35,725 nucleotides of DNA from Rhodoblastus sp964425315 (GTDB lineage: Bacteria > Pseudomonadota > Alphaproteobacteria > Rhizobiales > Beijerinckiaceae): contig CAYRNB010000032.1 in NCBI GenBank assembly GCA_964425315.1, positions 1-35,725 of the forward strand, in the 5' to 3' direction. The notes below the pieces were generated by a model that made no database searches, was not told the origin of the DNA, and saw nothing but the letters and a program-made list of their open reading frames with translations. The position numbers and the translations under genes were made by a program. Positions 15,911-24,072 of the stretch are shown piece after piece. Every line of letters starts with the position of its first letter. Positions within the stretch are counted from its first letter, which is position 1.

Positions 15911-17047
15911 TCACGTCAGGTCAAAAAATTCTTTCATTTTGGCGAAAAAACCTGTCGACTCGGGGTGGGTCCGGTTGGTCGACTCGCTGTCGAATTCGGC
16001 CAGAAGCTCCTTCTGCCTTTTGGTCAGGTTCTGCGGCGTCTCGACATTGGCCTGGATATAGAGGTCGCCATAGTCGCGCGAGCGCAGGACCGGCATGCCG
16101 TGGCCCTTGATCCTGAACTGCTTGCCCGATTGCGTGCCTTCCTCGACCTTGACCTTGATCTCCTCGCCATCCACCCCATGCACCTGGATTTCGCCGCCGA
16201 GCGCCGCCTGCACCATCGAAATCGGCACGCGGCAATAGAGATCGGCGCCCTCGCGCTGGAAGAAGGGATGCGGCTTGACCGAGAGGAAAATGTAAAGATC
16301 GCCCGGCGGACCGCCACGCAAGCCCGCCTCGCCCTCGCCCGAAAGCCGAATGCGCGTGCCATCCTCGATGCCGGCGGGAATATTGACCGACAGAGACCTG
16401 TCGCGGGTGACGCGGCCGGCGCCGGCGCAATTGGGGCAGGGGTTGTCGATGACTTCGCCGCGCCCGTGGCAGGACGGACAGGCGCGCTCGACGGCGAAGA
16501 AGCCCTGCTGGGCGCGCACCCGGCCGGCGCCGCCGCAGGTGGAGCAGGTTTTCGGCTTGGAGCCCGCCTTGGCGCCGGAGCCGGCGCAGACTTCGCAGGT
16601 GACGGAGGTGGGAATTTTCAGCGCCGCCGATTTGCCGCGAAACGCCTCCTCCAGGGTGATTTCCATATTGTAGCGCAGATCCGAGCCGCGGGCCCTGGCG
16701 CTGGCGCGCCCGCGCCTCCCGCCCATGACGTCGCCGAACAGATCGTCGAAAATATCGGCCATGGAGGCGGCGAAACCCTCGCCCATGCCGAAGCCGCCGA
16801 ATCCGCCCGGGCCGCCGCCATGTTCGAATGCGGCGTGTCCGTGCCGATCGTAGGCGGCGCGTTTGTCGCCGTCGGACAGGACCTGATAGGCCTCGTTGAG
16901 TTCCTTGAATTTGGCTTCGGCGGACTTATCCCCCGGATTGCGGTCGGGATGATATTGCATCGCCTGTTTGCGGAAGGCGCTCTTCAGTTCGCCGTCGGAG
17001 CAGGCGCGGGAAACGCCGAGAACCTCGTAATAGCAGCGTTTGGCCAT
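15911..17047 (-). CDS. dnaJ: Chaperone protein DnaJ
   Basis: Co-chaperone that delivers unfolded protein to DnaK and stimulates its ATPase. The 378 residues hold a J domain with the HPD triad (AMQYHPDRNPGDK, about 29-41), a Gly/Phe-rich linker (GGGPGGFGGFGMGEG, about 75-90) and four zinc-finger repeats CEVCAGSG, CSTCGGAG, CPSCHGRG and CPNCAGAG between about 150 and 210. The two C-terminal substrate domains and a dimerisation end follow. It is downstream of dnaK in the same direction, after 178 bp with a palindrome. This is a complete type I DnaJ. Confidence 0.97.
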   Translation of the reverse strand: MAKRCYYEVLGVSRACSDGELKSAFRKQAMQYHPDRNPGDKSAEAKFKELNEAYQVLSDGDKRAAYDRHGHAAFEHGGGPGGFGGFGMGEGFAASMADIFDDLFGDVMGGRRGRASARARGSDLRYNMEITLEEAFRGKSAALKIPTSVTCEVCAGSGAKAGSKPKTCSTCGGAGRVRAQQGFFAVERACPSCHGRGEVIDNPCPNCAGAGRVTRDRSLSVNIPAGIEDGTRIRLSGEGEAGLRGGPPGDLYIFLSVKPHPFFQREGADLYCRVPISMVQAALGGEIQVHGVDGEEIKVKVEEGTQSGKQFRIKGHGMPVLRSRDYGDLYIQANVETPQNLTKRQKELLAEFDSESTNRTHPESTGFFAKMKEFFDLT

Positions 17048-17187
17048 CGACCTTGAGATCCCGGTTAGGCGAAATTCCGCTTAACGATAGGGCTGAAGAC
17101 GCGGAAGAAAAAGGCTGTTGCGATCCGAGGAGCTAGACTCTGCGCGCCAAACACGCAACCTCTTTTTCGCGACTCCTTACGTAAAGC

Positions 17188-17214
17188 CGCCGGCGCGACG
17201 GGGCCGCGCCGGCG
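17188..17214 (-). terminator. GC-rich hairpin between dnaK and dnaJ
   Basis: A perfect 10-bp inverted repeat (CGCCGGCGCG at 17188-17197, CGCGCCGGCG at 17205-17214) with a 7-base loop lies 11 bp after the dnaK stop. On the minus strand it is followed by GCTTTACG, a poor T run. It may be a partial terminator or an mRNA-end stabiliser that keeps dnaJ below dnaK, a known arrangement in other bacteria. The structure is seen; the role is inferred. Confidence 0.4.
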
Positions 17215-17225
17215 CAGGACAGCGC

Positions 17226-19127
17226 TCAGGCGTCCTTCTTGTCGTCCTTGACTTCCTTGAAGTCGGCGTCGATCACGTCCTCTTCCGGCTTGGCCTCGGC
17301 GCCGCCGGCGGCGGCGCCAGCCTGTTCAGCCTTGTACATGGCCTCGCCGAGCTTCATCGACGCCTGCGCGAGTTCGTTGGAGCGGGCGTTGATGGCCTCG
17401 ACGTCCTCGCCCTCGATCGCGGTTTTCAAAGCGGCGACGGCCGCCTCGATCGCGCTCTTGTCGGATTCCGAAACCTTGTCGCCGAACTCCTTCAGCGATT
17501 TTTCCGCCGAATGGACCATGGCCTCGCCCTGGTTGCGGGCGTCGACCAGAGCGCGGCGCTGTTTGTCCTCGGCGGCGTGGGCTTCCGCGTCCTTGACCAT
17601 TTTCTCGATATCGGTCTCGGACAGGCCGCCGGACGCCTGGATGCGGATCTGCTGCTCCTTGCCCGTCGCCTTGTCCTTGGCGGTCACAGAGACGATGCCG
17701 TTGGCGTCGATGTCGAATGTGACCTCGACCTGGGGCATGCCTCGCGGCGCCGGCGGAATGCCGACAAGATCGAACTGGCCGAGCGCCTTGTTGTCCGCCG
17801 CCATTTCGCGCTCGCCCTGGAAGACGCGGATGGTCACCGCGGTCTGGTTGTCTTCCGCGGTCGAGAACACCTGGCTCTTCTTGGTCGGGATCGTGGTGTT
17901 GCGGTCGATCAGGCGGGTGAAGACGCCGCCGAGCGTCTCGATGCCGAGCGACAGGGGCGTGACGTCGAGCAGCAGAACGTCCTTGACGTCGCCCTGCAAA
18001 ACGCCGGCCTGCACCGCCGCGCCGATCGCCACCACTTCATCCGGGTTGACGCCCTTGTGCGGCTCCTTGCCGAAGAACTGCTTCACCACCTCCTGCACTT
18101 TGGGCATGCGGGTCATGCCGCCAACCAGAACGACCTCGTTGATCTCGCCGGCGGAAAGGCCGGCGTCCTTGAGGGCCTTGCGGCAGGGCTCGACCGTGCG
18201 CTGGATGAGATCGTCGACCAAAGCCTCGAATTTGGCGCGGGTGAGTTTTAGGGTCAGATGTTTCGGGCCGGAAGCGTCGGCGGTGATATAGGGCAGGTTG
18301 ATCTCGGTCTGGGTCGCGGAGGACAATTCGATCTTAGCCTTTTCCGCCGCCTCTTTCAGGCGCTGCAGGGCCAGCTTGTCCTTGCGCAGATCGATGCCAT
18401 TTTCCTTGCGGAACTCCTCGGCGAGATATTCGACCAGGCGCATATCGAAGTCCTCGCCGCCGAGGAAAGTATCGCCATTGGTCGATTTCACCTCGAACAC
18501 GCCATCGCCGATTTCGAGAACCGACACGTCGAAGGTGCCGCCGCCGAGGTCGTAAACGGCGATGGTGCCAGAGCCCTTCTTGTCGAGGCCGTAAGCGAGC
18601 GCCGCGGCCGTCGGCTCGTTGATGATGCGCAGCACTTCGAGGCCGGCGATCTTGCCGGCGTCCTTAGTGGCCTGGCGCTGGGCGTCGTTGAAATAGGCGG
18701 GAACGGTGATCACCGCCTGCGTGACGGTCTGGCCGAGATTGGCCTCCGCCGTCTCCTTCATCTTCTGCAGGATGAAGGCGGAAATCTGCGACGGAGAATA
18801 TTGCTTGCCGCCCGCCTCCACCCAGGCGTCGCCATTGTTGGCCTTGACGATCTTATAGGGAACGAGGCCGACGTCCTTCTGGGTCATGGGATCGGCGAAG
18901 GAGCGGCCGATCAGGCGCTTGATGGCGAAAAAGGTCTTTTCCGGATTGGTGACCGCCTGGCGCTTGGCCGGCTGGCCGGTGAGACGCTCGCCGTCCTCGG
19001 TGAAAGCGACGATCGAGGGCGTGGTGCGGGCGCCTTCCGCATTTTCGATAACCTTGGGCGTAGAGCCTTCCATCACGGCGACGCAGGAATTGGTGGTGCC
19101 GAGATCGATGCCGATGACTTTAGTCAT
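17226..19127 (-). CDS. dnaK: Chaperone protein DnaK (Hsp70)
   Basis: ATP-driven chaperone of 633 residues, normal length for alphaproteobacteria. The nucleotide-binding domain shows VIGIDLGTTNSCVAVMEG (4-21), AVITVPAYFNDAQRQATKDA (about 137-156) and AVYDLGGGTFDVSVLEIG (about 191-208). The substrate-binding domain includes LLDVTPLSLGIETLGG (about 389-404). The lid ends in the conserved EEDVIDADFKEVKDD tail. GGAAG lies before the ATG. It is first of a heat-shock operon with dnaJ, and an RpoH-type promoter lies about 130 bp upstream. Confidence 0.98.
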   Translation of the reverse strand: MTKVIGIDLGTTNSCVAVMEGSTPKVIENAEGARTTPSIVAFTEDGERLTGQPAKRQAVTNPEKTFFAIKRLIGRSFADPMTQKDVGLVPYKIVKANNGDAWVEAGGKQYSPSQISAFILQKMKETAEANLGQTVTQAVITVPAYFNDAQRQATKDAGKIAGLEVLRIINEPTAAALAYGLDKKGSGTIAVYDLGGGTFDVSVLEIGDGVFEVKSTNGDTFLGGEDFDMRLVEYLAEEFRKENGIDLRKDKLALQRLKEAAEKAKIELSSATQTEINLPYITADASGPKHLTLKLTRAKFEALVDDLIQRTVEPCRKALKDAGLSAGEINEVVLVGGMTRMPKVQEVVKQFFGKEPHKGVNPDEVVAIGAAVQAGVLQGDVKDVLLLDVTPLSLGIETLGGVFTRLIDRNTTIPTKKSQVFSTAEDNQTAVTIRVFQGEREMAADNKALGQFDLVGIPPAPRGMPQVEVTFDIDANGIVSVTAKDKATGKEQQIRIQASGGLSETDIEKMVKDAEAHAAEDKQRRALVDARNQGEAMVHSAEKSLKEFGDKVSESDKSAIEAAVAALKTAIEGEDVEAINARSNELAQASMKLGEAMYKAEQAGAAAGGAEAKPEEDVIDADFKEVKDDKKDA

Positions 19128-19259
19128 GAGTTCGTCTTCCTTTCTTCGCAGAACCGCCAGGCCCCGAAGCGGCCCGGCCCTGGGCGGACGATCGTCTCGC
19201 CCGGTCCCCGACTAGCGTTCAAATTGGGTTTAGGGCGCATCCATGCAAGTGCGCGCCTG
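19128..19259 (-). other. dnaK leader region
   Basis: Predicted untranslated leader of dnaK, about 120 bases. It can fold: a near-palindrome around GACGATCGTC (19182-19202) flanked by GGGCG/CGCCC, and CTTCG...CGAAG closer to the start codon. No riboswitch family and no CIRCE repeat was recognised. The gene-free stretch from 19128 to 19504 is otherwise covered by the dnaK promoter and the hairpin before the NnrU gene; nothing more was seen in 19289-19468. Confidence 0.35.
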
Positions 19260-19288
19260 ATATAGGGGCGGCCTTTTTTGACCGCAAG
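19260..19288 (-). promoter_or_regulatory. RpoH (sigma-32) type heat-shock promoter of dnaK
   Basis: On the minus strand CTTGCGG (19282-19288) and CCCCTATAT (19260-19268) are separated by 13 bp. This fits the heat-shock sigma consensus CTTGAAA-N13/14-CCCCATNT well. The position about 130 bp before dnaK and the lack of a CIRCE repeat agree with RpoH control, the common arrangement for dnaK in alphaproteobacteria. Confidence 0.7.
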
Positions 19289-19468
19289 CGGCGCAGCGGC
19301 TCAAGCCTTTGACCAATTAAGACGTCTGACGCGCCGCAGGCGCCGCCGAAACGCCGGAAATTCACCCTTCGTAAACCATAAGCGCCGCCAGCCAAGGCAA
19401 AGCAGGCGCGCGACGCCCGCAGAACGCCCCATTTTAGGCTTTCAGCCCGTCGACGGTCATGATTTATT

Positions 19469-19494
19469 CCCCCTCGCAAATCACGGCGAGGGGG
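19469..19494 (+). promoter_or_regulatory. Hairpin covering the ribosome binding site of the NnrU-family gene
   Basis: A perfect 9-bp inverted repeat, CCCCCTCGC (19469-19477) and GCGAGGGGG (19486-19494), has an 8-base loop. The right arm contains the GAGGGGG that serves as ribosome binding site, about ten bases before the ATG at 19505. The fold would hide this site, so it could work as an RNA thermometer, a protein target or a simple brake on translation. No known family was recognised. Confidence 0.5.
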
Positions 19495-19504
19495 GCGAAT
19501 CGGC

Positions 19505-20077
19505 ATGTACACTTTAATCGTCGGCCTGATCCTTTTCCTCGCGACTCACCTGTCGCCAACCATTCCCGGCTTTCGCGACCGTCTCGTCGCCAAGCTCGGC
19601 CTGAACCGCTACAAACTGGTCTTTTCAGTCCCCGCCCTGGTCGGACTGGTGCTGATCGTCCATGGAGTCGCCGAATTCCGCGGCGCGGCGGCGGATGCGC
19701 AATTTTGGTCGCCGCCGCTGTGGACGCGGCATATCGCCTTCGCCCTCATGCTGCCGGCCTTTGTCCTTCTGGCCGCCGCCTACATCCCGTCAAAGATTCG
19801 CGATCGTGTCGGTCATCCAATGCTGGCGGCGATCATGCTCTGGGCGATCGCCCATCTCGCCGCCAACGGCAATCTGCTCGCCTTTCTTCTGTTTGGCTCG
19901 TTCCTGGCTTTCGCCCTTTACGACCGCCTGTCCATGCGGTGGCGACCGGCGGCGACGAGGACGCCGGCGCGAGGCTGGCTAGGCGACGCCGCTTCCGTGG
20001 CGGTCGGGGCGGGCTTCTGGGCGGCGACCCTGTTCTGGCTGCACGCCCACTACGGCGTTCCGCTGCTTCCCGCCTGA
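19505..20077 (+). CDS. NnrU-family integral membrane protein
   Basis: 190 residues with about five or six membrane helices. The family core is visible: FLATHLSPTIPGFRDRL near the start, HIAFALMLPAFVLLAAAYIP in the middle, and HPMLAAIMLWAIAHLAANG then FGSFLAFALYDRLSMR (about 117-155), with the conserved His residues. NnrU was named from denitrification gene clusters, and the family is related to plant 15-cis-zeta-carotene isomerase, which uses heme. There are no denitrification or carotenoid genes near, so its job here is open. It is divergent from dnaK and convergent with the ABC transporter, with a 7-bp gap. Confidence 0.85.
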   Translation: MYTLIVGLILFLATHLSPTIPGFRDRLVAKLGLNRYKLVFSVPALVGLVLIVHGVAEFRGAAADAQFWSPPLWTRHIAFALMLPAFVLLAAAYIPSKIRDRVGHPMLAAIMLWAIAHLAANGNLLAFLLFGSFLAFALYDRLSMRWRPAATRTPARGWLGDAASVAVGAGFWAATLFWLHAHYGVPLLPA

Positions 20078-20084
20078 GACAAAT

Positions 20085-22327
20085 TCAAGTGGTCTGCGGC
20101 GCCACGACGCCGCCCGGCCGCACCTGGACGCCCGCGGGGTGAAAGGCGGCGAGCGTCGTCCTGTGGCCGATCGACACCAGCGTGGTGTGCGGCAGGCGTT
20201 GGGAAAGCATTTTGTAGATCGCCGCCTCCATATCCTCGTCAAGCGCCGAGGTCGCCTCGTCGAGCAGCAGCCAGTCGGGCATGGCCAGTAGCGCGCGGGC
20301 GATGGCGAGCCTCTGCTGTTCGCCGCCGGACAGGCGCAACGTCCAGTTGTCGGATTCGTCGAGCTTGTCGGCGAACTGGGGCAATTGCGCGTCGACCAGG
20401 GCGGCGGCGATCTCGTTGTCGGGATAGACGTGCGGCTCGGCCGGATAGATCACGGCCTCGCGCAATGTGCCGATGGGAATATAGGGCTTTTGCGGCAGCA
20501 GCATCNNNNNNNNNNNNNNNNNNNNNNNNNNNNNNNNNNNNNNNNNNNNNNNNNNNNNNNNNNNNNNNNNNNNNNNNNNNNNNNNNNNNNNNNNNNNNNN
20601 NNNNNCACGGCCTCGCGCAATGTGCCGATGGGAATATAGGGCTTTTGCGGCAGCAGCATCATCTTTGCGGGGGGCGGCGTGGCGACTTCGCCCGCGCCGA
20701 ACGGCCAGACGCCGGAAAAGGCCCGGAAAAGGGTCGATTTGCCGACGCCCGACGGGCCGGTGACGAGCAGATTGCGCCCTGGCGTAAGCGACAGATCGAC
20801 CTCTTTGAGCAGGGGCGCGCCATTCGGCAGGGCGACGGTGGCGTGATGCAGGGCGGGCGCCGGCGCGCCGACGGTCACCTTCATGCCGCCCTCCGCCTGC
20901 GACGCCTCGATCGCCGTGTCGAAGGAGACGAGGCGGTCCAGCACCGCGGCGAAGCCTGCAAGCGAAGTATAATAGTTGATGAAGAAGGTGAGCGCGCCTT
21001 CGACCTGGCCGAACGCCTGCGCGGTCTGTGTCATCACGCCCAGCTTGATCTTGCCGAGGAAATAGAAGGGCGCGGAGAAGATGAAGGGAATGATCGGGCT
21101 CAACTGGCCATAGAAGCCAGTGAAGGCGGCGAGCTTTTTGCGCAGCTCGACCATGTCGATGTAATTGCTGATGACCGCGGCGAATCGTTCGCCGAGGCTC
21201 ACCCGCTCGGCCGGCTCGCCGTTCAGCAGCGCGATCTGTTCGCTATATTCGCGCAGGCGCGCCAGCGAGAAGCGGAAATCCGCCTCGACCCTCTGGCGCA
21301 GGAAAATGATGCGCGCCAGCGGCCGGCCGATCAGGTGAGTGATCCCCGTGCCGGCCGCGGCATAGATCAGCGCCACCCAGAACAGCAGGCCGGGGAGAGC
21401 GAAATTCGTGCCCGGAAAAGTGAAATGGGCGGAAAGGCTCCACAGCAATATGGCGAAGGAGACCAGCGACGACAGGGTCGAGATCAGCATGATGGAATAG
21501 TTGTAGACGCCAAATCCGTATGTGTTGCCGTCCGCCGCGCCGCCGTCGATGAAGCGCGCGATGTCCTCGGAAATACGCTGGTCGGGGTTGTCGGAAACCC
21601 CGCCGAGGAGGGACATGCGATAATGCGCGTGCCGGCTCATCCAATGCGTAATGTAGAATTCCGTCAGCCAGCGCCGCCAGCGGATGATGAGATAGGAGGC
21701 GACGACATATTCGATCACCAGCGCGGCGACATAGACGAAGGCCCAGGGCATGAACACCCAGAGCAGAAGTTGCCAGAACTCCGCGCCGTTTTTCGCCTGG
21801 ATGGCGTTGAAGAAATCGCGGTTGAAGAAATTCAGCCGCACGGTGATCGCCACTTCCGCCTGGTTGATCAGGACGAGAAAGACCACCATGCCGGTCGCCA
21901 GATTCCGCTCGATGGTCCTGAAGCCGAACGGGCCGTAAGAGGCGACGGTCCGGTCGTCGGCGCGGAAATAGCGATCGGCGATGCGGGTCACGGAGCGCAC
22001 CCACTTGAGATGCGACGCGGCGAAGATCAGGATGGCGAAAACCGCCACCGTCAGCGCCAAAGTCGGAGGAAAGCGCGCCCCTTCCCACATTTTCGGCCAA
22101 TAGCCGAAGCGCGCGGCGAAATCGCCGAGGCCGAAAACAATGGTCTCGACCGAGAAGAGCGCCAGGAAGATTTTCAGGAACCGCGAAAGCGGCGCGCTGC
22201 GTTCGCAGCAATAGGCGACGATCAGCGACGCGCCGGCGAGCAGTTCGATGGTCGCATTGTCAAACCGCCAGCCGACGAAAGCGGCGACAAGGCCAAAAAG
22301 CGCGACAGCTACTCCCAGAAGTCTCAT
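20085..22327 (-). CDS. ABC transporter permease/ATP-binding fusion, SbmA/BacA-like (interrupted by an assembly gap)
   Basis: Half-transporter with permease and ATPase in one chain. The first 150 residues are extra membrane helices; the SbmA/BacA/YddA-type membrane domain (PF06472-like) follows, with VRLNFFNRDFFNAIQAKN (about 163), FYITHWMSRHAHYRM (about 220) and NPDQRISEDIARFIDGG (about 244). The ATPase domain has Walker A GPSGVGKST (about 525), Q-loop LPQKPYIPIGTLRE, signature LSGGEQQRLAIARALL, Walker B LLLDEATSALDED and H-loop SIGHRTTL. A run of 100 N (20506-20605) splits the ATPase domain at the Q-loop. The flanks share 55 identical bases; collapsing them restores one frame of 695 residues, so the gene is probably intact. 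The substrate is unknown; relatives move peptides or cobalamin. Start is 25 bp after ribF with GAGGGTG before the ATG. Confidence 0.85.
20451..20660. other. Assembly gap of 100 N with duplicated 55-bp flanks
   Basis: Positions 20506-20605 are N. The 55 bases before the gap (20451-20505) are identical to the 55 after it (20606-20660). A round 100-N gap flanked by the same k-mer-sized sequence is what scaffolding of two overlapping contigs produces. Removing the gap and one copy restores the ATPase reading frame exactly. Confidence 0.9.
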
Positions 22328-22352
22328 GTTTCACCCTCGCGTTCTGCTGTCG

Positions 22353-23315
22353 TCACGGACCGAGCCTCTGCCTGGCCGCGTCGACGTCGCGGCCGATCTG
22401 CTCGACCAGCGCCTCAAGCGAATCGAATTTCTGCTCCGGGCGCAGGAAATCGATGAAGAAGACCTCGATTTCCTTGCCGTAGATATCGCCGGAAAAGTCG
22501 AAAATATAGACTTCCAGCAGGGTCGGACCATTGTCGATGGTCGGGCGGCGCCCGAAGCTCGCCACGCCCTTCAGCCTTTGCCCGTCCAGCTCGACTTCGA
22601 CCGCGTAAATGGCGTGTTTCAGGCGGCACGAGGGATCGACGGCGAGATTGGCGGTGGGATAGCCCAGTTTGCGGCCGAGCCTGGCGCCGTCGATCACACG
22701 CCCGGTGAGCGACCAGGGGTGGCCGAGAAAGGTCGCCGCCGCCGCCACGTCGCCGCGCTCCAAAGCCTGACGCGTCGCGGTGGAGGACAAGGCTTCGAGC
22801 GAGCCCTTTTCATCGGCGACGACTTTTTCCACGACTTCCGCGGCAAAGCCGTATTTTTCCGCCGCCTGCAGCAGAAATTGCGGCGTGCCCGAGCGCTTGG
22901 CGCCGAAATGAAAGTCGTAGCCGACCACTGCGCCACGCACGCCCAGGCGGCGCAAAAGTATCTCGCGCACAAAAGCGTCGGCGTCGAGCCGCGCCAGATC
23001 GGCGTCGAAGGTCAGGACGATCATGCCGTCGAGGCCGAATTCGGCCAGGCGATGCGCCTTGGCGTCGCGGCTGGTGAGGCGGAAGATTTTTTCGCCGCGG
23101 CCGAAAAAATCCGCCGGATGCGGCTCGAAGGTCAGAACCGCGCAGGGAGCGCCAAGCTTTCGCGCCAGATTTTTCGCCCGTGTCAGCACTTCCCGATGGC
23201 CGCGATGCACGCCGTCGAAATTGCCGATGGCGACGACCGCGCCCTCAAGCCCCTGCGGCGGGGCGGGCGGATCGAGGCTGAGGATGAATCGCGCGTGCAG
23301 CGCCATGTCTTTCAT
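22353..23315 (-). CDS. ribF: Bifunctional riboflavin kinase / FAD synthetase
   Basis: Makes FMN and then FAD from riboflavin. With the ATG at 23315 the protein has 320 residues, the normal length. The N-terminal nucleotidyltransferase half shows VVAIGNFDGVHRGHREVL (about 26-43), LTFEPHP (about 60) and VGYDFHFGAKRSGT (about 128-141), with the STATRQALERGDVAAA segment after it. The C-terminal kinase half shows RVIDGARLGRKLGYPTANL (about 186-204) and GVASFGRRPTID. The frame is open further upstream to 23348, and an ATG at 23306 is also possible. It lies in a minus-strand group with the HAD, MaoC and ABC genes. Confidence 0.95.
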   Translation of the reverse strand: MKDMALHARFILSLDPPAPPQGLEGAVVAIGNFDGVHRGHREVLTRAKNLARKLGAPCAVLTFEPHPADFFGRGEKIFRLTSRDAKAHRLAEFGLDGMIVLTFDADLARLDADAFVREILLRRLGVRGAVVGYDFHFGAKRSGTPQFLLQAAEKYGFAAEVVEKVVADEKGSLEALSSTATRQALERGDVAAAATFLGHPWSLTGRVIDGARLGRKLGYPTANLAVDPSCRLKHAIYAVEVELDGQRLKGVASFGRRPTIDNGPTLLEVYIFDFSGDIYGKEIEVFFIDFLRPEQKFDSLEALVEQIGRDVDAARQRLGP

Positions 23316-23343
23316 TCCGGGAGCCTTTGGCGAAGACCGCCGC

Positions 23344-23387
23344 CCCAAACATGAATCCGCTGGCGAGCCAACGCATTCATGTTTGGG
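23344..23387. repeat. Near-perfect 44-bp palindrome between maoC and ribF
   Basis: Perfect 13-bp arms, CCCAAACATGAAT (23344-23356) and ATTCATGTTTGGG (23375-23387). The centre contains a further TGGC/GCCA pairing, so nearly the whole 44 bp is self-complementary. It lies just upstream of the ribF start and can form a long hairpin in RNA or a cruciform in DNA. Confidence 0.75.
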
Positions 23388-23399
23388 CTCCTCTGCTTG

Positions 23400-23448
23400 A
23401 GCAGGGTTTTTGTCGGAAAACCGGCATCCACTTTTCCGAAACCCTGCT
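23400..23448. repeat. Second inverted repeat, resembling a dispersed Hyphomicrobiales palindromic element
   Basis: Left arm 23400-23420 (AGCAGGGTTT, four unpaired bases, then TCGGAAAA) pairs with right arm 23432-23448 (TTTTCCGA then AACCCTGCT). The middle CCGGCATCCAC is like the core of short palindromes I recall scattered in intergenic regions of Hyphomicrobiales genomes, in which GGAAAA and CCGG blocks flank a CCAC core. Only this one copy was noticed in the window. Confidence 0.55.
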
Positions 23449-23486
23449 TTGGGCGGGCGAGCCGCTGCATCACGTTCCGGCGCCGA

Positions 23487-23951
23487 TCAGCTGGCCGCGA
23501 CCTCGATGCGCCGCGGCGTCGGGTCGCGCGACGGCACCATGACCACGGCCTCGCCGTCGAGCACGACCTTGCCGTCAACCTTGGCCTCGCAATGCAATTT
23601 GCAGCGCCGGCCCTTTTCGACCAGTTCGCTGACTTCGACGCTGACCTCCACCACGTCGCCGATCTTCACCGGCCCCTTGAAATTCAGGGTCTGGTGCAGA
23701 TAGACGGCGCCGGGACCGGGCAGATACATGCCGAGAACGGCGGATATCAGGCTGGCGGTGTAGAGGCCATGGGCGATCCGCTCACCGAAGCGCGTTTTTT
23801 TGGCGAAATGTTCGGAAAGATGGATCGGATTGTGATCGCCCGACAATTCGGCGAAGCCGACGACATCCTCGTTCATGACGGTTTTCATCAAGGATTCGCG
23901 CATGCCGACGCTGAGATCCTCGAAATAATAAGTCTTGAACGGTTCGGACAT
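23487..23951 (-). CDS. MaoC-family (R)-specific enoyl-CoA hydratase
   Basis: Hot-dog-fold protein of 154 residues. The catalytic hydratase-2 pair is present: FAELSGDHNPIHLSEHFA (33-50) holds Asp39 and His44, followed by FGERIAHGLYTASLISAVLG. It probably interconverts trans-2-enoyl-CoA and (R)-3-hydroxyacyl-CoA; a PhaJ-like role feeding polyhydroxyalkanoate is possible, but nothing here fixes the substrate. The ATG at 23951 follows AGGAAAAGAAAG; upstream codons to 23993 are less likely. It is in the same direction as the HAD gene upstream and ribF downstream, an order I recall from related genomes. Confidence 0.88.
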   Translation of the reverse strand: MSEPFKTYYFEDLSVGMRESLMKTVMNEDVVGFAELSGDHNPIHLSEHFAKKTRFGERIAHGLYTASLISAVLGMYLPGPGAVYLHQTLNFKGPVKIGDVVEVSVEVSELVEKGRRCKLHCEAKVDGKVVLDGEAVVMVPSRDPTPRRIEVAAS

Positions 23952-24072
23952 CTTTCTTTTCCTGTCGGCGCTTTCATGGTTGTTGCGGCGCAAAAAACGG
24001 GAGCGCGTAAAAAAAGCCTGTCGGCGCGCAAAAGTCCATAGATCAAAACGCCATTGTCGCCAAACGCCATTC

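Noticed and set aside
20085..22327. ABC transporter as a truncated pseudogene
   Set aside because: The break coincides with 100 N and a duplicated 55-bp end; collapsing the duplicate restores the frame and all ATPase motifs.
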